Below, piece by piece: positions 1 through 9,200 of a stretch of 64,000 nucleotides of DNA. The translations under genes were made by a program, and so were the position numbers. Position 1 is the first letter of the stretch, and every line of letters starts with the position of its first letter. Source of the DNA: JADLBR01 sp020847615 (lineage in GTDB: Bacteria > Verrucomicrobiota > Verrucomicrobiia > JADLBR01); NCBI GenBank assembly GCA_026646655.1, contig JAPKHT010000006.1, positions 1 to 64,000 on the forward strand. The letters are read 5' to 3'. Under the pieces are notes generated by a model. It worked only from the letters and a program-made list of their open reading frames with translations. It ran no database searches and had not been told where the DNA came from.

Positions 1-882
<882 letters not shown>

Positions 883-924
883 CCCAGCGCGCCCGCATCT
901 GGCCCGCGACGCCGCGTTCCCCCA

Positions 925-952
925 TTGGAAATGCCCCGCAGTGGTCTATAGT
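925..952 (+). promoter_or_regulatory. Candidate sigma70-type promoter, start-proximal
   Basis: A TTGGAA box (925-930), a 16-bp spacer and a TATAGT box (947-952) lie directly in front of the ATG at 959. The -10 box matches the consensus at 5 of 6 positions. The predicted transcription start, about 7 nt after the -10 box, coincides with the start codon, which would give a leaderless mRNA. This comes from sequence inspection only. Confidence 0.4.
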
Positions 953-958
953 GCTTCC

Positions 959-1570
959 ATGTGCCGCTTCGCCGCAACAGTCGCGCTGGCGATCGCAGCC
1001 GGGCCATGCCTCGCCCCGGCGCAGGGACTCAGCAAATACGCCGACCCCAATTGGAACCCCAACATGGAGACCAACAAGGCCAGCAGCCTCGCGGGAAAGA
1101 CGTTCTCCGCAGGTAAGGCCAGCATGGGCGACCGCAGCGCCCGCATCGGCGACGGCGACGTGAAACTCAAAGCATTCCCGGTGAAACAGTGGTCCGCCCC
1201 CGAGGCAACCGGCATCAAGGAGCGCGCCGCCCACCTGACCGAGACCGACCCCGTCCCGCTCAAGTCGAGCCCCTACGCCAACAAGGGTTTCACCCCGGCC
1301 CGCGGCCGCGATACCTCCAAGCTGCAGAAGGCCTATCCGATCGAGGCGAGTAAGTTCAGCGGCCAGGCGGCGCGTGGCCTCGACACCGACAAGGCATCCA
1401 AGAAATACGAGGGCAGATCCGCGGCAGACCTCCAGGCCATCGTCGATCGCACCCTCACCCGAACCCTCACGGTCGACGAGGTGAAGAAGTTGCTCAATGA
1501 GCCCGGCTCTTCCGCCCAGCCCACGGCCGAAACCAAACCCGCCGAGGCCTCACCGCCCGGGCAACGGTAA
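959..1570 (+). CDS. Putative exported protein of unknown function
   Basis: This encodes 203 residues. I chose ATG 959 because the protein then begins with a typical signal peptide (MCRFAATVALAIAAGPCLAPAQG, cleavage probably near APA-QG). An upstream in-frame ATG at 851 would lie inside the proS 3' end and bury the signal peptide. The mature part is polar and rich in Lys, Ala, Ser and Asp (SLAGKTFSAGKASMGDRSARIG), has no recognisable domain and ends in a Pro/Ala/Glu-rich tail. No catalytic motif is visible. Its last 21 bases overlap the convergent gene on the other strand. A periplasmic or envelope location is inferred from the signal peptide. I do not recognise the family. Confidence 0.65.
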   Translation: MCRFAATVALAIAAGPCLAPAQGLSKYADPNWNPNMETNKASSLAGKTFSAGKASMGDRSARIGDGDVKLKAFPVKQWSAPEATGIKERAAHLTETDPVPLKSSPYANKGFTPARGRDTSKLQKAYPIEASKFSGQAARGLDTDKASKKYEGRSAADLQAIVDRTLTRTLTVDEVKKLLNEPGSSAQPTAETKPAEASPPGQR

Positions 1571-2380
1571 GGGATCCTGGACAGGGGCCACCCCCGGCGC
1601 CGCGGGAGCCTCGCCGGAGCCCAGCGAAAATCCAGGCATCGCATCCCCGGTCGGCGCCAGCCCAGCCCCCGACGACAGACCCAGTCCGCCCATCTCGGGG
1701 ATCAGGGGAGACGGCCCGCCCGGCGATCCCGCCTGGAACCCCGGCATCGGGGCGGCCGACGGCGCCGGGGCCGACACCACCGAGGGCGGCGGAACGCCCG
1801 ACCCCTCGACGAACACGACATTTGTCGTCGCCGTGAACTCGGGATAGTTCGCGAGCACCGCCGAAAACGCCACCGATTGCCCGGGGCTCGGACGCCCCTC
1901 CCACGCGGACAGGGGAACGTCCACCATGAAAGTCACCTTCTCGCCCGGCATCACGATCGACGTCCCCAGCGATTCCACAAACCGCTTGTCGGCCGACCAG
2001 CGATATAGGTCCCTGCCATCCGACGATCTGGCGATCACATCGACGCGCTGGGAGTTCGTAAACGTCAGGGTCTTGGGACGCTTGGAGATGTTCTTCGCCA
2101 CCAGGCCCGCGCGGATCTGGGGAAGCGACTCGTTGCCGCCCGCCGGGATCGCCAATGGCTCTGGCTCGAACATCATCGCCAGCTCAAAATCCGCCCTGGC
2201 GACCGCGTTGGCCCGGTCCACCCTCTTGGGGTCACCCGAAAAAAGATTGAGGCCCTTGCCGCCCCCCGGGTCAAAGAACTTCCTGGGAACCGTGTCCTTG
2301 CTCGGGGCCACGTCGATGGCGAGCGCCCCCTGCCATGGCCACAGCGCGCAAACCGCCAGGAAAGCCAATGTCCGTCTCAT
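1550..2380 (-). CDS. Exported BsuPI-like domain protein
   Basis: This encodes 276 residues starting at ATG 2380, which gives the signal peptide MRRTLAFLAVCALWPWQGALA. An upstream ATG at 2407 would only add nine residues before it. The middle region, about residues 85-175, resembles the Ig-like BsuPI family (intracellular proteinase inhibitor): KTLTFTNSQRVDVIARSSDG, then LYRWSADKRF and MPGEKVTF, matching the family pattern of a hydrophobic strand, 'dGk.vwrWS' and a 'l.pGe' turn. The C-terminal 80 residues are Pro/Gly/Ala-rich and look disordered. In this family the domain is usually a surface or periplasmic beta-sandwich. Protease inhibition is not demonstrated here. The gene is convergent with, and overlaps by 21 bp, the gene ending at 1570. 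Confidence 0.62.
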   Translation of the reverse strand: MRRTLAFLAVCALWPWQGALAIDVAPSKDTVPRKFFDPGGGKGLNLFSGDPKRVDRANAVARADFELAMMFEPEPLAIPAGGNESLPQIRAGLVAKNISKRPKTLTFTNSQRVDVIARSSDGRDLYRWSADKRFVESLGTSIVMPGEKVTFMVDVPLSAWEGRPSPGQSVAFSAVLANYPEFTATTNVVFVEGSGVPPPSVVSAPAPSAAPMPGFQAGSPGGPSPLIPEMGGLGLSSGAGLAPTGDAMPGFSLGSGEAPAAPGVAPVQDPLPLPGR

Positions 2381-2467
2381 CCGCCCACTGTAGACACGAG
2401 TCCCCACGATTCAACCCCATCCCGATTTTCCGATTGCCCGCGCCCATGACCGCGCCAATCTCGCCCC

Positions 2468-2971
2468 ATGGCCCACCCCAATCTCCCCTTGCCCCGAATC
2501 GCCCTTGCCATCCTGGGCATAGCCGCCGCCCTGGGCTCCCCCCAGCCCGCCGACGCCGGGGGCGGAAGGCCCAAGACGTCTCTGCGGCTGCACTTCGAGG
2601 TCAGCCCCAACCTCCCCGAGAACCAGCGCGTCGTGTACCGTCTCCAAAATCCCAAGATCGATGTCGCGGTCGGCAAGTTCCCGGAGATCTGGGAAAAGCA
2701 CATGGTCGGCGCCGAGCCCCTCGCGGGCAACCCCGGGGCCGTGCTCTTCCGGTTCAACGACCACGGCAAGCGCGTTCTCAATTTCCTCACGGACGCGAAC
2801 AAGGGGCGCCGCCTGGTGGTGGTTCTCAATGGCCGCCCCGTCTTTGCGCCCACGGTGGATGCCACCCTTCCCAACGGCCAACTCGTGGTCCCCTCGGGCA
2901 TAACCCCCGAAGAGCTCGCTGACCTCCAGCGCATCGCCAAGAAGAACAAGCGCGAAGAAGAGAGTTACTGA
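2468..2971 (+). CDS. Small exported protein with SecD-head-like C-terminus
   Basis: This encodes 167 residues with an N-terminal signal peptide (PRIALAILGIAAALGSPQPADAG). The mature part contains FEVSPNLPENQRVVYRLQNP and the stretch LVVVLNGRPVFAPTVDATLP followed by LPNGQLVVPSGITPEELADL. That C-terminal pattern (LNGRPV..APTV....NGQ..+.G.....EA..L) resembles the periplasmic P1 head of SecD-family translocase subunits, which suggests a stand-alone homologue of that small alpha/beta domain. No transmembrane segments other than the signal are present, so it cannot be SecD itself. The function is unknown and the SecD-head comparison is inference from pattern. The protein ends in a charged KKNKREEES tail. 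Confidence 0.6.
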   Translation: MAHPNLPLPRIALAILGIAAALGSPQPADAGGGRPKTSLRLHFEVSPNLPENQRVVYRLQNPKIDVAVGKFPEIWEKHMVGAEPLAGNPGAVLFRFNDHGKRVLNFLTDANKGRRLVVVLNGRPVFAPTVDATLPNGQLVVPSGITPEELADLQRIAKKNKREEESY

Positions 2972-3088
2972 GCCCGCGCATCAAACGTTGGCGCTTTCGG
3001 CCACCGGATCGGACGACGCCGCCATCCGGTCCTGCAATCGCCGGAGATCGTCCGACCTGTCCGCAAGCCCACGGCCCGGCGACCGTCG

Positions 3089-3619
3089 CTACGAATTTCT
3101 AAGCCGGCCCGTCGGACTTTGTCCGCCAGCCTCCTCCGCCACCACCCGCCCGTCGAGCATCCGCTCGCCGTCGAAGTCAAACCATCCCTCGAACGTCACG
3201 CGCCCCAACAGGTGATGGAACCAGTGGATGTCGTCGGCCCACATCCTCTCGAAGGGAATGGCCCCCACCGGAACCCAGAAGGGCTTGGCCTCGTCGGTCT
3301 CGGTCGGCTCGCCCTCCAATCCGTCCGCCCGAAACACCGTGCAGTGCAGCGAGTAGCCATCGGTAAAGCGGAACCAGAGCGCCCCGCCCCGCCTGAGGCC
3401 CAGGGGCGTGACGCCGATCTCCTCCCGCGTCTCGCGCACCGCCGCCTCGTCCGGACGCTCCCCGCGCTCGATTCGGCCACCCGGACCATTGACCTTTCCG
3501 GCGCCAAGGCCGCGCTTCTTCTCGATCAGCAGCACCTCGTCGCCGCGGACGATGAAGCACAGCACGGCCCTTTCGGCCGGTTCGCCCCAGCCGTCGGTCC
3601 GGCCCGCGGCCCCGCCCAT
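3089..3619 (-). CDS. Nudix hydrolase, MTH1/MutT-like (8-oxo-dGTP diphosphatase type)
   Basis: This encodes 176 residues. The start is set at ATG 3619-3617, which overlaps the argS stop as TGATG and so suggests translational coupling. Upstream ATGs would sit inside argS. A complete Nudix box is present (GGRIERGERPDEAAVRETREE, then IGV). It is followed by WFRFTDGYSLHCTVFRADG and MWADDIHWFHHLLGR..FEGWFDFDGE, which closely follow the C-terminal half of MTH1-type oxidised purine nucleotide hydrolases, including the paired Asp residues that read the base. The likely role is to clean the nucleotide pool of 8-oxo-dGTP or related oxidised purines. The exact substrate is inferred from that resemblance. 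Confidence 0.88.
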   Translation of the reverse strand: MGGAAGRTDGWGEPAERAVLCFIVRGDEVLLIEKKRGLGAGKVNGPGGRIERGERPDEAAVRETREEIGVTPLGLRRGGALWFRFTDGYSLHCTVFRADGLEGEPTETDEAKPFWVPVGAIPFERMWADDIHWFHHLLGRVTFEGWFDFDGERMLDGRVVAEEAGGQSPTGRLRNS

Positions 3620-5325
3620 CACATGCGCTCCACCGTGCGCAGGCCCAGCAATTCGCACCCCGCCCGCAGCGTCCCCGCCGTCACCCGGCAAAGCGCAAGC
3701 CGATGCGAGCGCAGGCCGCCCTCCGCCTTCAGCACCGGGCAATCCTCAAAGAACGCGTGGAAACACCCGGCCAGCCCAAATAGATAGAAGCACAGGTGGT
3801 GCGGCCTCTGTTCCTCCGCGACCTGCGCCACCACGTCCTCCCACTGCAGCAGCCGCAGCATCAGCTCCCGCTCCCTCGGGTGCGAGGGCGGCCCCAGCTC
3901 GTACCCCGCATCCTCCGGGTCCCCCGACTTGCGGAATATCGACTGGATCCTCACGTACGCGTTCAGCACGTACGGCGCCGTGTTCCCGTCGAACGACAGC
4001 AGCCTGTCCCACTCGAACACATAGTCCAGGTGCCTGTTCTGCACGAGATCCGCGTACTTGACGGATCCGATCCCCAGCACCTCCGAGATGTCGCGGCGCT
4101 CCTCCTCCCCCAGATCCCCGCGGCGCTCGTCCACCATCGCCCGCGCCCGCGCCACCGCCTCCTCCAGCAGGGCCTCGAGCTTGACCGGGTCCCCCTCCCT
4201 CGTCTTCAGCGGGCGCTTGTCCGCCCCGAGAATCGAGCCAAAACCCACGTGCCTCAGTTCGACGCCAAGCCCCCACCGCCGCACCGTCGCGAAGAGTTGC
4301 TGGAAATGCAGGCTCTGGCGCATGTCCACCACGTACCAGATCTCGTCCGGACGAAACGTCTCCACGCGGTGCTTCACCGTCGCAAGGTCTGTCGTCGCGT
4401 ACAGCGCCGCCCCATCGCTCTTCCGGATCAGGAACGGCTTGTCCTTGAGGCCCGCCTCCTCGAAGAACACGCAGATCGCCCCCTCGCTCTCGCGCGCCAC
4501 GCCGCGAGCCACCAGATCCTCCACCACCCCGCGGAGCATCGGATTATAAAAACTCTCCCCCAGGGTCTCGTCGAAGCGAACCCCCAGCCGCCCGTAGATC
4601 CCGTCGAACGCCGACTGGCTCAGTTCCCGGAACCGGCGCCACACCGCCAGATTCTCCGGGTCGCCCTCCTGAAGCTTCTTGAGCTCGAGCCGCGCCGCCT
4701 CCTGTACCTCCGGATCGGACTGTGACGCCTCGTGCGCCCGCTTGTAGAGCCGCTCCATCTCGCCGATCGGATCGGCCGCCAGCCTGTCCTCCGAACCAAA
4801 GCGCCGCAGGCCCACGATCAGCTTGCCGAACTGCGTCCCCCAGTCCCCGATATGGTTGTCGCTGATCACCCGGTGCCCCACGTAACGCGCCACACGCTGC
4901 AGGCAGTCGCCCAGCACCGTCGAGCGAATGTGGCCCACGTGCATCGACTTCGCCACGTTCGGGGCGCTGAAATCCACGATCAGCGTCTTCGGCGCATCGA
5001 CCGGCTCGATGTACCGCCCCGCAAGACGACCCGCCAGGCCACGCACCAGAGCCGCGTCCGTCAGCCGGAAATTCAGGAAGCCCGGACCCGCCACCGTCAC
5101 CTCCGCGAGCCCGACACCGCCCCAGCCCGCGCGCACCGCCGCCGCGATCTCCGAGGGCTTGCGCCGCGCCTCCTTCGCCAAGACCATCGCCGCGTTGCTC
5201 TGATAGTCACCGTGCCGCGCGTCCGCGCACGGACGAAAATCCGCCGGGCCAGCGCCCCCGGCAAGGCCGGCCCCCGCCAGCGCGCCGCCCAGTGCCCCCT
5301 CCAGTTCTCTGATGATCGGATTCAT
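3619..5325 (-). CDS. argS: Arginyl-tRNA synthetase
   Basis: This encodes 568 residues, normal for bacterial ArgRS. Features in order: the N-terminal Add1-like tRNA D-loop domain (residues 1-110, ending with GPGFLNFRLTDAAL), the class I HIGH motif as SAPNVAKSMHVGHIRST, the core with DNHIGDWGTQFGKLI, the AdKRPLKTREGdpVKL region that stands in for the degenerate KMSK loop of ArgRS, and the C-terminal helical anticodon domain (NAYVRIQSIFRKSG, LCFYLFGLAGCFHAFFEDCPV). It charges tRNA-Arg in the cytoplasm. The stop overlaps the start of the Nudix gene by one base, so the two are probably cotranscribed. Identification is secure. Confidence 0.97.
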   Translation of the reverse strand: MNPIIRELEGALGGALAGAGLAGGAGPADFRPCADARHGDYQSNAAMVLAKEARRKPSEIAAAVRAGWGGVGLAEVTVAGPGFLNFRLTDAALVRGLAGRLAGRYIEPVDAPKTLIVDFSAPNVAKSMHVGHIRSTVLGDCLQRVARYVGHRVISDNHIGDWGTQFGKLIVGLRRFGSEDRLAADPIGEMERLYKRAHEASQSDPEVQEAARLELKKLQEGDPENLAVWRRFRELSQSAFDGIYGRLGVRFDETLGESFYNPMLRGVVEDLVARGVARESEGAICVFFEEAGLKDKPFLIRKSDGAALYATTDLATVKHRVETFRPDEIWYVVDMRQSLHFQQLFATVRRWGLGVELRHVGFGSILGADKRPLKTREGDPVKLEALLEEAVARARAMVDERRGDLGEEERRDISEVLGIGSVKYADLVQNRHLDYVFEWDRLLSFDGNTAPYVLNAYVRIQSIFRKSGDPEDAGYELGPPSHPRERELMLRLLQWEDVVAQVAEEQRPHHLCFYLFGLAGCFHAFFEDCPVLKAEGGLRSHRLALCRVTAGTLRAGCELLGLRTVERM

Positions 5326-5408
5326 TCAGCCTCGCTCCGTGCAACAACCCGCGGGCCATCCGCGAGAACGCCCCTTGTAGCCGACTCACCCCGGCGGAAA
5401 AGGCCAAA

Positions 5409-6125
5409 TCACCTCAGGTACTCCCTCAGGAAAGCCGCTCCCAACTCGCCCAGATCCCGCAGCCTCCCCAGCGACCACTCGACCGCCCGCCAGAGATCGT
5501 GCGCCTCCAGCCCCGGGCTCACGAACACCAGCAGCAGCACCAGGGGCATCAGGTTCAGCAGGTAGATCAGCGACAGCGAAAAGAGCCAACCCTCCCCCGC
5601 GATGTCGGGCTGGAAGCGCCCCAGCATCATGACCGTGAAGGAGACGTGAAAACCCCACGCCAGCCCCAGCACCGCCAGCAGCACCCACAGGTGCCCATCC
5701 AGATCCACCCAGAAACCCGCCAGCCACCACAGCCACGCCGCCAGCACCCCATACAGCGGAAAAAAATAGGGCGCCAGCGAGATCCAGAAATTCACGCGGT
5801 CCGTCCTGACGTACCCCCCCTGGGGACCCACCTTCAGCGCCGTCACCCGGCCCCCAAAAGCCCACGCCCAGATCGCGTGGGTCAGCTCGTGCCCAAGCAG
5901 ATACGCCCTCATCGGCTTGACCCCGGCCACAAAACACACCCACCACGCAACCGCACCCCCCAGAAAACTCAACAGCAGAGGATTCCGCGCCGCCTCGCCC
6001 CCGAGCAACACCAGGCTCCCCAGCCGAAACGCCGCGACCGTCAGGACAAGGCACAGCGGCCAAAGCGCCGCCACCGCCACGGCCCATTTCAGCCATTTGG
6101 CGCTTGCCTTTTGCGCGCCCGCCAC
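5409..6125 (-). CDS. M50-like integral membrane zinc protease (site-2-protease-like)
   Basis: This encodes 238 residues with about six hydrophobic segments. The motif HELTH (residues 79-83, in the context LLGHELTHAIWAWAFGG) fits the HExxH zinc site of membrane-embedded metallopeptidases. The following G-G-x-V region (RVTALKVGPQGGYV) resembles the M50 family. A second conserved LDG/NPDG motif in a later helix, normally supplying the third zinc ligand, is not obvious. FWVDLDGH is the nearest candidate, so catalytic activity is uncertain. The start ATG 6125 lies 27 bp from rpsT on the other strand, with which it is divergent. The substrate is unknown. It could also be a non-peptidase relative. 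Confidence 0.6.
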   Translation of the reverse strand: MAGAQKASAKWLKWAVAVAALWPLCLVLTVAAFRLGSLVLLGGEAARNPLLLSFLGGAVAWWVCFVAGVKPMRAYLLGHELTHAIWAWAFGGRVTALKVGPQGGYVRTDRVNFWISLAPYFFPLYGVLAAWLWWLAGFWVDLDGHLWVLLAVLGLAWGFHVSFTVMMLGRFQPDIAGEGWLFSLSLIYLLNLMPLVLLLVFVSPGLEAHDLWRAVEWSLGRLRDLGELGAAFLREYLR

Positions 6126-6152
6126 TACCTTCCCCCCTCACCAAAGACAATC

Positions 6153-6425
6153 ATGGCCAACACGCTTTCAGCAGCAAAACGCGCCCGCTCCTCGGAGAGG
6201 CGCCGCCAGCGCAACCGACGGGTCAAGGCTCGCGTCAAGAACATCGAGAAAGAGTACCGCCAACTCATCGCGGAGAAAAAGCTCGATGAGGCCAGGGTTC
6301 TCCTTCCCAAGGTGAACTCGACCCTCGCCAAGGCCGCCAAGTCCCCCGCCATCCACAGGAACAAGGCCCAGCGGAAAATGTCCCGCCTCGCCAAACTCCT
6401 GAAGTCCGCCGAAACCCCGGCCTGA
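6153..6425 (+). CDS. rpsT: 30S ribosomal protein S20
   Basis: This encodes 90 residues, typical for bS20: MANTLSAAKRARSSERRRQR, then NRRVKARVKN and a C-terminal helical region with HRNKAQRKMSRLAKLL. The protein is a highly basic three-helix bundle that binds 16S rRNA helix 44 early in 30S assembly. The start is the ATG giving the canonical MANT/S-xx-AKK/R N-terminus. A candidate promoter (TTGCCT, 16 bp, TACCTT) precedes it. The stop codon TGA at 6423-6425 lies inside the first bases of an intergenic repeat whose other copy carries the same CTGACCTGAAAC string. Confidence 0.97.
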   Translation: MANTLSAAKRARSSERRRQRNRRVKARVKNIEKEYRQLIAEKKLDEARVLLPKVNSTLAKAAKSPAIHRNKAQRKMSRLAKLLKSAETPA

Positions 6426-6636
6426 CCTGAAACTTCAAAGTTGGGGATACTTCGATGCGTGTCACAAGAGACACGTCATCAGCAGGTTATGCGGGCACCG
6501 CCTAAAGGCGGCACTACGAGCCCAAGACCACGGGAATGTTCGTAGTGGTGCCTTTAGGCACTCCGCGACCCACCGGAAGTTTCCACATGAATGATGCGGC
6601 GCGTCCCCGCGCAGGTGGCGGGGCTTGCGCGAGAAC
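6423..6636 (+). repeat. Intergenic repeat, module A, copy 1
   Basis: About 214 bp here recur, inverted, at 18403-18617 with roughly 90 percent identity by eye, and a diverged copy lies at 28628. The core holds an imperfect hairpin: CCGCCTAAAGGCGG, CACTACGAG...TCGTAGTG and GTGCCTTTAGGCAC. It starts at CTGACCTGAAAC, of which TGA is the rpsT stop codon. A degenerate B-like tail (CCGTAGC...) continues to about 6670. No ORF, direct target duplication or transposase is seen. It is the whole rpsT-mdh spacer. Confidence 0.9.
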
Positions 6637-6675
6637 TCCGTAGCTGTGGTCGCCAGGCCGTGGGCCCGGCAACAC

Positions 6676-7665
6676 TCACCCCGGAATCAGCTCCCCCACC
6701 AGCGCCCGCTCCTCCTTCAATTCGGCCACCGTCGCATCAATCCTGCCCCGGCTGAATCCGTCGATCTGCAGCCCCTGGACGATCTCCCACCGCCCGCCAT
6801 CCGAGCGTACAGGGAACGAGCTAATCAGCCCCGCCTCAACCCCGTAGCTCCCGTCCGAGCACACGCAGACGCTGTGCCAGTCGCCCGCCGGGGTCGGTTG
6901 CACGAGATCCCGCACCGTGTCCACCACCGCGTTTGCCGCGCTCGCCGCAGACGACGCGCCGCGCGCTTTGATGATCTCTGCGCCGCGCTGCTGCACCGTC
7001 TTGATGAAATCGCCCTCCAGCCACGTCCGGTCCGCGATCACGTCCGCCGCCGCCTTGCCCCCGATCTTGGCGTGCACGAAATCCGGATACTGCGTCGCCG
7101 AGTGGTTGCCCCAGACCGCCAGGTTCGTCACCGCCGAAACCGCGACCCCCGCCCGCCCCGCAAGCTGCCCCTTCGCACGGTTCTCATCCAGTCGCGTCAT
7201 CGCAAACCACCGGTCCCGCGGCACCCCGGGCGCGTTGCTCATCGCGATCAGACAATTGGTGTTGCACGGGTTGCCGACCACCAGCACCCGCACGTCGGGC
7301 GCCGCGTTCGCCTCGATGGCCCTGCCCTGGCCCGTGAAAATCTTCCCGTTGATCCCCAACAGGTCTTTGCGCTCCATCCCCTGCTTCCTGGGAACGCTCC
7401 CCACCAGCAGCGCCCAGTTGACCCCGCGGAACGCCTCCGCCGGATCCGTCGTCGCCACGATGTCTGTCACAAGCGGGAACGCGCAGTCGACCAACTCCAT
7501 CACCACGCCTCGCATCGCCGCCTCGGCCTGCGGCAAATCGAGCAGGTTCAACGCCACCGGCTGCCCCGGCCCAAACATCGAACCCGAAGCAATCCGGAAC
7601 AATAGGGAATACCCAATCTGACCGGCAGCCCCGGTCACCGCCACACGTATAGCCTGTTTTGACAT
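6676..7665 (-). CDS. mdh: Malate dehydrogenase (NAD-dependent)
   Basis: This encodes 329 residues. It begins with the Rossmann dinucleotide motif VAVTGAAGQIGYSLLFRIASG and continues with DLPQA, the GSVPRKQGMERKDLL loop containing substrate arginine, VGNPCNTN and the catalytic block AMTRLDENRAKGQLA, then WGNHSATQYPD with the catalytic histidine. This is the cytosolic-type MDH group (as in many Gram-negatives and eukaryotic MDH1). It interconverts malate and oxaloacetate in the citric-acid cycle. Upstream, a TATGTT box (7677-7672) lies only 6 nt from ATG 7665. The gene is divergent from the FHA gene. Identification is secure. Confidence 0.96.
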   Translation of the reverse strand: MSKQAIRVAVTGAAGQIGYSLLFRIASGSMFGPGQPVALNLLDLPQAEAAMRGVVMELVDCAFPLVTDIVATTDPAEAFRGVNWALLVGSVPRKQGMERKDLLGINGKIFTGQGRAIEANAAPDVRVLVVGNPCNTNCLIAMSNAPGVPRDRWFAMTRLDENRAKGQLAGRAGVAVSAVTNLAVWGNHSATQYPDFVHAKIGGKAAADVIADRTWLEGDFIKTVQQRGAEIIKARGASSAASAANAVVDTVRDLVQPTPAGDWHSVCVCSDGSYGVEAGLISSFPVRSDGGRWEIVQGLQIDGFSRGRIDATVAELKEERALVGELIPG

Positions 7666-7799
7666 GGCAGGAACATAGGGATACCCGACCGCAGCGCAAT
7701 ACCCCCTTTCGCGCTTTCCACGGCCCCCCTCAAACCTCCACCAAAAATGCCGCCCTATGGCGGAAACGACCAGAAGTCATACAAATAATCCATATCACA

Positions 7800-7828
7800 T
7801 TGAACAATTGTCCAGAAAGGGGCATATT
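7800..7828 (+). promoter_or_regulatory. Candidate promoter for the DUF4388-FHA gene
   Basis: TTGAAC (7800-7805), a 17-bp spacer and CATATT (7823-7828) stand 14 bp before the GTG start at 7843. They lie in a conspicuously AT-rich pocket between mdh and the FHA gene. Each box matches the consensus at 4 of 6 positions, so support is weak. Confidence 0.3.
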
Positions 7829-7842
7829 AACTGTCTGTAGCG

Positions 7843-8655
7843 GTGAACACGCCATTTGCAGCCGAAGGGACCATCTACTACGGGGACCTGTTCACGTTGA
7901 CGGATGAGGTCCAGACCCTGGCGAACGCCGGCAAATCGGGTTACCTCGAAATCCAGACCGAGGGTCAGCCCTCCTACTTGTTCTTTGACGAGGGGCAACT
8001 CATAGACGCCGTGCATGGCGAGCGCCGCGGCACGGATGCGGTGTTCTCGCTCCTCAAACTGCCGAAAACCACCACGACCTATACCCAGGACTACAAGCAC
8101 CCCTACAGGACCATCGAGCAACCGACCATCGCACTTCTCATCGAGGCCGCGCGCAGGGCCGACGAGGCCAACCAGCGCCCGCCCCGCGAGAACGAGGCCG
8201 CGGTGCCCGCGCTCCAGATTTTCGCGGGCTACCAGACGGCAAGGCATTTCCCGCTCGAGCGCCAGCTCCTCAAGATCGGTCGCTCGATGGACAACGACAT
8301 CGTCATCGCCGACCCCTCGGTGTCCCGCTACCACGCCCGGCTCGAGGTCCATGATTTCGGGGTGATCCTCCGCGACCTCGGTTCCCGCAACGGCACATGG
8401 CTCATGTCCCATCGCATCTGCGACGTCGTGCTTCAGCCCGACGACAGCCTGCACTTCGGCCTGGTGTCCGCGCGCTATGTCCACCGCGCCTTTGTGGAAC
8501 TCGGATGGGAACCCGCATCCGCCCCCGAGGTCGTGGCCGCCGGGGCCAAGAAGCCTACCAAGACCCTGGACGACTTCGCGGGCCAGCCCGACGAAGAGAG
8601 CCCGGCCTACCCCCCCCAGGCCGACGCATACTGGGGCCGCACAGCCGCCGCCTGA
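7843..8655 (+). CDS. DUF4388-FHA domain signalling protein
   Basis: This encodes 270 residues from a GTG start. The N-terminal half (about residues 8-75: TLTDEVQTLANAGKSGYLEI, then SYLFFDEGQLIDAVHGERRG) matches the DUF4388/PATAN-type domain common in signalling proteins. The second half is a forkhead-associated domain (about 135-215) with the phosphothreonine-binding elements IGRSMDNDIVI, SRYHARLE and LGSRNGTWL. FHA domains bind phosphothreonine partners, so this protein probably reads a Ser/Thr kinase signal, but no kinase is encoded nearby. The C-terminal 45 residues are Pro/Ala-rich and look disordered. There is no membrane segment, so it is cytoplasmic. The partner and pathway cannot be seen from this window. 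Confidence 0.85.
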   Translation: MNTPFAAEGTIYYGDLFTLTDEVQTLANAGKSGYLEIQTEGQPSYLFFDEGQLIDAVHGERRGTDAVFSLLKLPKTTTTYTQDYKHPYRTIEQPTIALLIEAARRADEANQRPPRENEAAVPALQIFAGYQTARHFPLERQLLKIGRSMDNDIVIADPSVSRYHARLEVHDFGVILRDLGSRNGTWLMSHRICDVVLQPDDSLHFGLVSARYVHRAFVELGWEPASAPEVVAAGAKKPTKTLDDFAGQPDEESPAYPPQADAYWGRTAAA

Positions 8656-8662
8656 TCCCCGG

Positions 8663-9175
8663 TCACCAGCCCTCGGTCACCTCGGCCACGATCTGCCGGG
8701 CCAGGTCCTCCGAAAGCAAACCCATCGCCTGCCGCTCCGCCTCCTGCAGATCCTGCCCGATGAAAAACTCGGTCTCCCCGGTGAATTCCTTGCCCGAGAG
8801 GATCGGCTCCGCCTCGCCGCGCTTCCTCATCGTGGCCTCGGCCTTAAGTTCGACCCGATATTCCGATGCCACCCGGGTGTCCCGCCGACCCGAGCGCTGC
8901 GGCTTCCTCTCGAACTCGACCAGCTTCACCTCCAGCGTCGCGTCCGCATCCGCCTCGCGAACGACCCTCAGCGTCCCGTCCCGGTGAAAATGCTGGATGA
9001 TCGAATCGGTGACCATCACCGCGATGTTCGGCTCGTACGTCTCGTTCTTCACGACCGGCACGTACACCGTCCTGACCCCACGCAGTTCCTCGCCCGCGAT
9101 GCTGCCCAGCCGATAGGCGCAGCCGCCCAGCGCGACCGCCGCAACGCACGCCGCCATCATCCATTGATTCCTCAT
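8663..9175 (-). CDS. lptE: LptE-like outer-membrane lipoprotein (LPS assembly)
   Basis: This encodes 170 residues. A lipoprotein signal peptide ends in ALGG-C (Cys18), followed by AYRLGS, the usual 'GY.l.' start of mature LptE. TVYVPVVKNETYEPNIAVMV and IIQHFHRDGTLRVVREADAD are the family hallmark: 'v.vp.f.N.t..p.le..lt..l...f..dgrl.vv...Ad'. LptE plugs the LptD barrel that inserts lipopolysaccharide in the outer membrane. It is 25 bp downstream of, and cotranscribed with, the BamD-like gene, forming an envelope-biogenesis pair. The family match is by pattern. The LPS role is inferred from the family. Confidence 0.75.
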   Translation of the reverse strand: MRNQWMMAACVAAVALGGCAYRLGSIAGEELRGVRTVYVPVVKNETYEPNIAVMVTDSIIQHFHRDGTLRVVREADADATLEVKLVEFERKPQRSGRRDTRVASEYRVELKAEATMRKRGEAEPILSGKEFTGETEFFIGQDLQEAERQAMGLLSEDLARQIVAEVTEGW

Positions 9176-9200
9176 AAAGCACTCCAGGCCCAGGGGCCGC

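Noticed and set aside
7751..7764. Short hairpin CCGCCCTATGGCGG as a terminator
   Set aside because: It lies between two divergent genes (mdh and the FHA gene), so no transcript should end there, and it has no T tract.
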